A DNA stretch of 64,000 nt from Agromyces terreus. GTDB lineage: Bacteria; Actinomycetota; Actinomycetes; Actinomycetales; Microbacteriaceae. Shown here in pieces: positions 58,225 through 64,000 of this stretch; position 1 is the first letter of the stretch; each line of letters begins with the position of its first letter. The DNA lies in assembly GCF_009749465.1 (NCBI RefSeq), contig NZ_WBIS01000001.1, forward strand, positions 1,083,104 to 1,147,103. Direction: 5' to 3'. The notes beneath the pieces are model-generated. The model did not search any database and was not told where the DNA came from. It saw nothing but the letters and a program-made list of their open reading frames with translations. The translations under genes and the position numbers were made by a program.

Positions 58225-58983
58225 TCAGAGCGCCACGAGTTCGGCGAGTCCGGCGAAGACGGCGTCGCCGATGCCCGCGACGTCGAGCAGTTGGTCGATG
58301 CTCGTGAAGGGCCCGTTCGCCTCCCGGTAGTCGAGGATGCGCTGCGCGAGCGCGGGGCCGATGCGCGGGAGCGTGTCGAGTTCGGCGAGCCCTGCCGTGT
58401 TCAGGTGCACGAGGCCGTCGGATGCCGCGCCCGGCGATGCCGCGGCGCCGCCGCCGGAGGCCGCCGCAGGCGGAACCTCGCCGACCGCGAACACCACGAG
58501 CTGCTCGCCGTCGACCACCGGACGCGCGAGGTTGACGCCCGCCGGATCGGCCTCGGCCGTGAACCCTCCGGCGGAGGCGACGGCGTCGACCACTCTGGCG
58601 CCCGGGGCGAGCTCGACGAGCCCCGGCCGGGCGACGGCGCCGAGCACGTGCACGAGGAGCGGGGTCGTGCCGACGTCGGCACCGGGCTCGCCGGCCTCTC
58701 CGGGCCCCCGACCCGCACGGGCGTCCTCGGCCGCACCGGTTCCGCCCGCGGCACCGTGCTCGGAGGAGGACGGCGCGATCGCCGCCTGCTCGCCGCCGCC
58801 GCCCGCGAAGAAGGACATGACCGCGGCGACCGCGACGGCCCCGACGAACAGCACGACCGCCGCCCCGACGGCGATGCGCACGCGCGGACCGGAGCGCCGG
58901 GCCGAGGGATCGAGCGCGTCGAAGGGGTCGGTCGGGACGTCAGGGGTTCGCGACGGAGGATCGGCTTCGGCACGTGCGGGCAT
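58225..58983 (-). CDS. comEA: ComEA family DNA-binding protein
   Basis: 252 residues. One membrane anchor (RIAVGAAVVLFVGAVAVAAVM) is followed by a disordered Gly/Ala linker, an SLBB domain (LVHVLGAVARPGLVELAPGARV) and a C-terminal helix-hairpin-helix (LNTAGLAELDTLPRIGPALA). It binds DNA outside the membrane and hands it to ComEC. Confidence 0.93.
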   Translation of the reverse strand: MPARAEADPPSRTPDVPTDPFDALDPSARRSGPRVRIAVGAAVVLFVGAVAVAAVMSFFAGGGGEQAAIAPSSSEHGAAGGTGAAEDARAGRGPGEAGEPGADVGTTPLLVHVLGAVARPGLVELAPGARVVDAVASAGGFTAEADPAGVNLARPVVDGEQLVVFAVGEVPPAAASGGGAAASPGAASDGLVHLNTAGLAELDTLPRIGPALAQRILDYREANGPFTSIDQLLDVAGIGDAVFAGLAELVAL

Positions 58984-59014
58984 GCCCGCACGCTACGACC
59001 GCCGGGAACGCACG

Positions 59015-59047
59015 ACGGCCGCCCGGGTGCGAGCCCCGGACGGCCGT
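59015..59047 (-). terminator. Hairpin after leuS
   Basis: A 13-bp stem with one mismatch (59015-59027 with 59035-59047), between the leuS stop and the comEA start. No T-run follows on the minus strand. Confidence 0.5.
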
Positions 59048-59074
59048 TGCGAAGGCAGCGCTGTGGAGGAGCGC

Positions 59075-61642
59075 TCAGCCCCTCGTGGCGATGTTCACGA
59101 GGCGCGGTGCGCGCACGATGACGTTCACGATCTCGCGGTCGCCGATCGAGCGCGCGACCGCGGCCGAGGCGCGCGCCATCGACTCGAGCTCTTCGCCGGA
59201 GATCTTCGGGGACACCTCGAGCCGGTCGCGGACCTTGCCGTCGACCTGCACCACGGCGGTCACGGATTCTTCGACGAGCAGCGCCGGGTCGGCCTTGCGC
59301 CACGGCACGAGGGCGACGGTGGGCTCGTAGCCGAGACGCTCCCACATGTCCTCGGCGGTGTACGGCGCGAACAGGTCGAGGATCATCGCGGTGACCTCGG
59401 CCGCCTCGCGGACGGCGGCGTCGCCCGCACCCGCCCCGGAGTCGATCGCCTTCCGCGTCGCGTTGACGAGCTCCATGAGACGCGCGACGACGACGTTGAA
59501 CTTGAACGCCTCGACGAGACCCGGGGCGTCGGCCAGCAGCCGGTGGGTGATGCGGCGCAGGCCCGCGTCGCCCGACTTCCACTCGATGTCAGGGCTCGAG
59601 GTCACCTCGCCGGCGATGCGCCACGCGCGGGCGAGGAACTTCGCCGCACCCGTCGGCGAGACATCCGCCCAGTCGATGTCGTCTTCGGGAGGCCCCGCGA
59701 AGGCGAGCGTCACGCGCAGCGCATCGGTGCCGTGGGCCTGCAACTCGGAGGCGAACTCGACGAGGTTTCCGCGCGACTTCGACATCTTCGAGCCGTCCAT
59801 GAGCACCATGCCCTGGTTCAGCAGCGACGTGAAGGGCTCGGTGAAGCTCAGGTACCCCTCGTCGAAGAGCACCTTCGTGATGAAGCGCGAGTAGAGCAGG
59901 TGCAGGATCGCGTGCTCGACGCCGCCGACGTACTGGTCGACGGGCGCCCACTTCTCGGCCTCGGCCGGGTCGAACGCCACGCCCTCGTCGTTCGGGTTGA
60001 GGTAGCGCAGGTAGTACCAGGAGCTGTCGACGAACGTGTCCATGGTGTCGGAGTCGCGCCGCGCCGCTCCCCCGCAGTTCGGGCACGCGACGTTGACCCA
60101 GTCTTCGGCGGCGCCGAGCGGGCTCGACCCCTTCGGCTTCAGGTCGAGGCCCGCGGCATCCGGAAGTCGCACCGGAAGCTCGCTCTCGGGAACCGGGACC
60201 TCGCCGCAGTCGGGGCAGTGGATGATCGGGATCGGCGTGCCCCAGTAGCGCTGGCGCGAGATGAGCCAGTCGCGCAGGCGGTAGTTCTTCGAGGCGCGGC
60301 CGAGCCCGCGCTGCTCGAGCAGGTCGATCACGCGGCGGATCGCATTGGACTTGGAGAGCCCGTCGAGCGATCCCGAGTTGATGAGCCGACCCTCGCCGGT
60401 GAGCGCCTCGCCGGTCTCGGCGGGGTTCAGCGGTGGCAGGTCGTCGGGCAGGTAGGGCACGCCGTTCTCGTCGAGGGGGATCACGGGGATCACGCCGGTG
60501 ACGGGCTGGTTGGTGTCGACGACTACGCGCACGGGCAGGTCGAAGGCGCGCGCGAAGTCGAGGTCGCGCTGGTCGTGCGCGGGCACCGCCATGATCGCGC
60601 CGTGGCCGTAGTCGGCGAGCACGTAGTCGGCCGCCCAGATGGGCAGGCGTTCGCCGTTGACGGGGTTGATCGCGTAGCGCTCGAGGAACACGCCCGACTT
60701 GGGGCGGTCGGTCGAGAGGCGGTCGATGTCGCTCTCGGCGCGGACCGACTCGAGGTAGCCCTCGAACCGGGCCCTCACCTCGTCGGATGCCCCGGCCGCG
60801 AGCTCTGCGGCGAGCTCGGAGTCGGGTGCCACGACCATGAACGTCGCGCCGAACAGCGTGTCGGGGCGCGTCGTGAACACGGGGATGCGAGCCTCGCGGC
60901 CCTCGATCTCGAACTCGACGTCGGCGCCGGCCGACCGGCCGATCCAGTTGCGCTGCATCGAGAGCACCTTCGACGGCCATGCGCCCTCGAGCTGGTTGAG
61001 GTCGTCGATGAGGCGGTCGGCGTAGTCGGTGACGCGGAAGTACCACTGGGTCAGGGCCTTCTTCGTGACGACCGCGCCGCAGCGCTCGCAGTGCCCGTCG
61101 ACGACCTGCTCGTTGGCGAGCACCGTCTGGTCGTTGGGGCACCAGTTGACCTGGCCGGCCTTGCGGTAGGCGATGCCCTTCTCGTACAGCTTCAGGAACA
61201 GCCACTGGTTCCAGCGGTAGTACTCGGGGTCGCTCGTGTGCAGCTCGCGCGACCAGTCGAAGGACGGCGCGTACTGACGGAACGAGCGCTTCTGCTGCTC
61301 GATGTTCTCGTACGTCCACCCACGGGGATCGACGCCTCGCTTGATCGCGGCGTTCTCGGCCGGCAGGCCGAAGGAGTCCCAGCCGATGGGATGCAGCACG
61401 TCGAAGCCCTGGTGGCGCCAGTACCGCGCGACGGTGTCGCCGTAGCCGAACGCCTCGGCGTGGCCCATGTGCAGGTCGCCCGACGGGTACGGGAACATGT
61501 CGAGGATGTACTTGCGCGGCTTCGTGTCACCGGGGCGACCGGCCGCGAACGGCTTCGCCTCCTCCCAGACGGGGAGCCACTTCGCCTGGATGGCGGCGAA
61601 GTCATATGCGCCGGGGTCGACCTCGTGCTGATCGTGTGCCAC
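59075..61642 (-). CDS. leuS: Leucyl-tRNA synthetase
   Basis: 855 residues. The class I signatures are [15 protein letters not shown] (HIGH-type) and MSKSRGN (KMSKS-type). The CP1 editing domain is present between them. The GTG at 61642 is preceded by GAGAG and gives a family N terminus ([17 protein letters not shown]). It charges tRNA-Leu in the cytosol. Confidence 0.96.
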   Translation of the reverse strand: MAHDQHEVDPGAYDFAAIQAKWLPVWEEAKPFAAGRPGDTKPRKYILDMFPYPSGDLHMGHAEAFGYGDTVARYWRHQGFDVLHPIGWDSFGLPAENAAIKRGVDPRGWTYENIEQQKRSFRQYAPSFDWSRELHTSDPEYYRWNQWLFLKLYEKGIAYRKAGQVNWCPNDQTVLANEQVVDGHCERCGAVVTKKALTQWYFRVTDYADRLIDDLNQLEGAWPSKVLSMQRNWIGRSAGADVEFEIEGREARIPVFTTRPDTLFGATFMVVAPDSELAAELAAGASDEVRARFEGYLESVRAESDIDRLSTDRPKSGVFLERYAINPVNGERLPIWAADYVLADYGHGAIMAVPAHDQRDLDFARAFDLPVRVVVDTNQPVTGVIPVIPLDENGVPYLPDDLPPLNPAETGEALTGEGRLINSGSLDGLSKSNAIRRVIDLLEQRGLGRASKNYRLRDWLISRQRYWGTPIPIIHCPDCGEVPVPESELPVRLPDAAGLDLKPKGSSPLGAAEDWVNVACPNCGGAARRDSDTMDTFVDSSWYYLRYLNPNDEGVAFDPAEAEKWAPVDQYVGGVEHAILHLLYSRFITKVLFDEGYLSFTEPFTSLLNQGMVLMDGSKMSKSRGNLVEFASELQAHGTDALRVTLAFAGPPEDDIDWADVSPTGAAKFLARAWRIAGEVTSSPDIEWKSGDAGLRRITHRLLADAPGLVEAFKFNVVVARLMELVNATRKAIDSGAGAGDAAVREAAEVTAMILDLFAPYTAEDMWERLGYEPTVALVPWRKADPALLVEESVTAVVQVDGKVRDRLEVSPKISGEELESMARASAAVARSIGDREIVNVIVRAPRLVNIATRG

Positions 61643-61724
61643 GTGACTCTCAATCGTGTCGATGCGGTTGCCCGCGAAAGCTCCAGGGCACGCCAGACGT
61701 CGACGCACCGAGAGACAAGCCTAC

Positions 61725-63248
61725 TCACTCGGGCTGGGCGCCCGCCGCGCCCAGGATCGCCAGCAGCGCCCGCGCCTTCACCCGGGTCTCCTCGATCTCC
61801 TCCTCGGCGACGGAGAGCGCCGTGATGCCGCCGCCCGTGCCGATCGAGGCGCCGCTCGGACCGAGCACGATCGAGCGGATCACCATGGCGAGGTCGACCG
61901 CGCCGTCGATCGCGAGGTAGCCGAACGCGCCCGAGTACACCCCGCGCGGCCCCCCTTCGAGCTCGTGCAGGATGCGCATGGCGCTGTGCTTGGGCGCTCC
62001 CGTCATCGAGCCTGCGGGGAACGACGCCTCTACGGCGTCGAGGGAGGTGAGCGGATGCCGCAGCCGGGCGCGCACCGTCGAGACGAGCTGATGCACGTGC
62101 GGGTACTCCTCCACCGCGAGCAGGCTCGGCACCTCGACGCTGCCGAGCTCGGCGACCCGGCCGAGGTCGTTGCGCATGAGGTCGACGATCATGAGGTTCT
62201 CGGCGCGCTCCTTGTCGCTGGCGAGCAGTTCGCGGCGCAGCCGTTCGTCGTGCGCGGCGTCGGTGTGGCGTGGCCGTGTGCCCTTCATCGGCTTCGTCGA
62301 CACGACCCCGTCGGGCGTGACGTGCAGGAACAGCTCGGGCGAGGCGCTGAGCAGCGCGTGGTCGCCGAAGCGGAGGTACCCGCCGTGGTGGCTGGGGCTC
62401 GACGCGCGCAACGCGAGGTAGGCGCTCGCGGGGTCGGGGGCGGCGTCGACGTCGATGCGGTTCGTCAGGCAGAGCTGGTACGCGTCGCCGCGGCGGATCG
62501 CACGCTGGCACTCGGCGATGAGCGCGGCGTACTGCCGCGGCGCGTGGCGCCACCGCACCTCGGGTGCCGCCTGCTCGGCCGAGGGCGCGGCCGGCTCCCC
62601 CGAAGACGGATCCGCCGACGGCCCGTCGGGCGGGAGGTCGGGGAAGGCGCCCTCGGCGAGGCGGGACCAGACGTCGAGCACCTCCTCGGCCCAGTCCTCG
62701 GCCGATCCGGCGCCGCGGTCGGCGCCACGGTCGTCGCCGCCGTCCGACTCGTCGAGCCACACGAGGTCGGCGGAGCGTTCCGCGTGATCGAACACGACGG
62801 CCCGGTCGACCCAGAGCCACGCGGCGTCGGGCGCGTCCGTCGCGGCGGCGGGCACGCCGACGACGCGCGCGCCGAACTCGTAGCCGAACCAGCCGTACCA
62901 GCCGAGCAGCGCGCCGGGCCCGTCGGCTCGCTCGCCGCCGTCGTACTCGTCGACGGGTTCGCCGCCCAGGCGCTCGCCCAGCACGGCGAGGACCTCGTCG
63001 ACCGTGGCGGCCGTGGTGCTCGGGCGATCGGATGCCGCGGGGCGGCCGCGTGAGACCGTGCCGGCCGCGACATCCGCCGTGACGAACTCGCTGCCGGCGT
63101 GCGCGGCGGCCATGATGCTGAGGCCGGACGACGCATCCGACCCGCCGTCGAGCCAGACCGCGTGGGCGGCCTCGGAGTAGAGCGCGCGGAACAGCAGGTG
63201 CGGAGCGATCCACCCGTCGAGCCGGCGGCGTCGGATTCGGCGCGGCAT
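61725..63248 (-). CDS. pabB: Aminodeoxychorismate synthase component I
   Basis: 507 residues of the chorismate-binding family. The core has STKPMKGTRPR, DLMRNDLGRVAELGSV, FPAGSMTGAPK and STGTGGGI-like residues of the active site. A low-complexity Asp/Gly/Ser/Pro-rich insert of about 50 residues separates the N-terminal domain from the core. It makes aminodeoxychorismate for folate synthesis with a glutaminase partner. An anthranilate synthase role is possible but less likely. Confidence 0.88.
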   Translation of the reverse strand: MPRRIRRRRLDGWIAPHLLFRALYSEAAHAVWLDGGSDASSGLSIMAAAHAGSEFVTADVAAGTVSRGRPAASDRPSTTAATVDEVLAVLGERLGGEPVDEYDGGERADGPGALLGWYGWFGYEFGARVVGVPAAATDAPDAAWLWVDRAVVFDHAERSADLVWLDESDGGDDRGADRGAGSAEDWAEEVLDVWSRLAEGAFPDLPPDGPSADPSSGEPAAPSAEQAAPEVRWRHAPRQYAALIAECQRAIRRGDAYQLCLTNRIDVDAAPDPASAYLALRASSPSHHGGYLRFGDHALLSASPELFLHVTPDGVVSTKPMKGTRPRHTDAAHDERLRRELLASDKERAENLMIVDLMRNDLGRVAELGSVEVPSLLAVEEYPHVHQLVSTVRARLRHPLTSLDAVEASFPAGSMTGAPKHSAMRILHELEGGPRGVYSGAFGYLAIDGAVDLAMVIRSIVLGPSGASIGTGGGITALSVAEEEIEETRVKARALLAILGAAGAQPE

Positions 63249-63257
63249 CCTCTCACC

Positions 63258-64000
63258 CTATGTCGTGGCGCCCGCCTCGAGCCGCCCCGCGTCCATGGTC
63301 GCCTCGCGGTCGACGAGGTCTCCGGCGACGGGGGCGTGCGAGATGACGAGGACGCTCCTCCCGTCGCGCCGCGCGGCGGCGACGAGGTCGCGCAGCAGCG
63401 CGTCCGCCTGCGCGGCGTCGACGTTCGCCGTCGGCTCGTCGAGCACGAGCACCGGGAAGCCCGCGAGCATCGCGCGCGCGAGCGCGATGCGCTGCGCCTG
63501 CCCGCCGGACACGAGCGAACCGCGTTCGCCGACGCCGGCGTCGAGTCCGCCGCGATCGAGCACCCATTCGCGCAGGCCGACGAGGTCGAGGGCGTGCAGC
63601 AGGTCTTCGTCGGCCGCGGCCTCGCGCGCGAAGAGCAGGTTCTGGCGCACCGACTCGTCGAAGAGCCACGGCCGCTGCTCGACGATGCCGACGATGCGCC
63701 GGACGGCGTCGGGGTCGAGCGTGCGGGCGTCGACGCCGCCGAGCCGATACGAGCCCTCGTGGTCGAGGAAGCGCACGAGCACATGCGCGAGCGTGGTCTT
63801 GCCGGCGCCGGACCGGCCGCGGAGGAGCAGGCACTCCCCCGGTTCGAGGTCGAGGTCCACGTGCGAGAGCGCCGCGGATGCCGCGGGCCCGGCCGCTCCG
63901 GCGGGCCCGACGGACCCGGCCGGCGGCGCGCTCTCCGGCCAGGCCGCCCGAACCCCCCGAAGACGGAGCGCCGGCGGTGCGTCCCCGGCGGGCGGCTCGG
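63258..64000 (-). CDS. cydC: Thiol reductant ABC exporter ATPase/permease CydC-like, 5' part missing
   Basis: The C-terminal ATPase domain of a half transporter whose membrane part lies beyond the window; 247 codons are visible. Walker A is GRSGAGKTT, the signature VSGGQAQR, Walker B VLVLDEP, and the switch His is in LVISHAP. The ATPase is preceded by a Pro/Ala/Gly-rich linker after LRLRGVRAAWPE. CydDC exports glutathione or cysteine for cytochrome bd assembly. It ends nine bases before the pabB start. Confidence 0.82.
   Translation of the reverse strand, partial: EPPAGDAPPALRLRGVRAAWPESAPPAGSVGPAGAAGPAASAALSHVDLDLEPGECLLLRGRSGAGKTTLAHVLVRFLDHEGSYRLGGVDARTLDPDAVRRIVGIVEQRPWLFDESVRQNLLFAREAAADEDLLHALDLVGLREWVLDRGGLDAGVGERGSLVSGGQAQRIALARAMLAGFPVLVLDEPTANVDAAQADALLRDLVAAARRDGRSVLVISHAPVAGDLVDREATMDAGRLEAGATT

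Noticed and set aside
58337..61825. A 1,162-residue plus-strand open frame opposite comEA and leuS
   Set aside because: Antisense shadow of two clear genes, with no recognisable motif.

Overview
The window is high-GC DNA (roughly 70% by eye) with dense, tightly overlapping genes (many ATGA or GTGA stop/start overlaps) and frequent GTG starts. The gene order leuS-comEA-comEC-holA-rpsT-lepA-DUF1990-hemW-hrcA-dnaJ-rsmE-HIT-phoH-ybeY-corC-era ... leuA-recO-uppS ... dusB-dgt-dnaG is the conserved chromosomal block of Actinobacteria. Protein style and intergenic repeats suggest the family Microbacteriaceae (an Agromyces/Microbacterium-like organism). The genus is an inference.

Layout. (1) 1-7400: a catabolic operon on the minus strand, made of a GPH/MFS-type sugar transporter, a cytosolic GH78 alpha-L-rhamnosidase, a GH1 beta-glucosidase, an SDR dehydrogenase and a sugar-phosphate-isomerase-like protein cut by the window edge. 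It is divergent from a TetR regulator across two identical-format 17-bp palindromes. (2) 7705-12111: a small degenerate genomic island downstream of a tRNA(CAU) gene. It is bounded by a 35-bp copy of the tRNA 3' end and holds a Fic toxin with a 57-codon VbhA-like antitoxin that is below the usual ORF size cut-off, a dead IS5 remnant, a 1,400-bp IS nested in that remnant and carrying a passenger gene, and two orphan hypothetical genes. No integrase was found. (3) 12161-17352: glycosyltransferase, DMT transporter, peptide deformylase, AzlCD amino-acid exporter, tRNA-Asn and a 2-hydroxyacid dehydrogenase. (4) 17349-23777: a peptide/nickel-type ABC importer with a lipoprotein binding protein, two permeases, a fused double ATPase and a third ATPase. 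(5) 23992-35363: dnaG, dgt, dusB, a YbaK protein, a DsbA/FrnE oxidoreductase coupled to a tiny CX4C protein, a LysR regulator, uppS, recO, a TRIC-like channel and leuA with a structured leader. (6) 35517-39701: a two-component system with an efflux-type ABC transporter. (7) 39701-46918: the era-corC-ybeY-phoH-HIT-rsmE-dnaJ-hrcA operon under a CIRCE operator. (8) 47062-64000: two DUF4870 membrane proteins, hemW, DUF1990, lepA, a second two-component system, rpsT, holA, the comEC/comEA DNA-uptake genes, leuS, pabB and the 3' part of cydC.

The parts most worth a second look are the glycoside operon with its doublet operator, the Fic/antitoxin pair, the nested-IS island, the CX4C microprotein beside FrnE, the leuA leader, a perfect 19-bp palindrome before rpsT, and a strikingly over-represented GGATGCC-type word found alongside competence genes.
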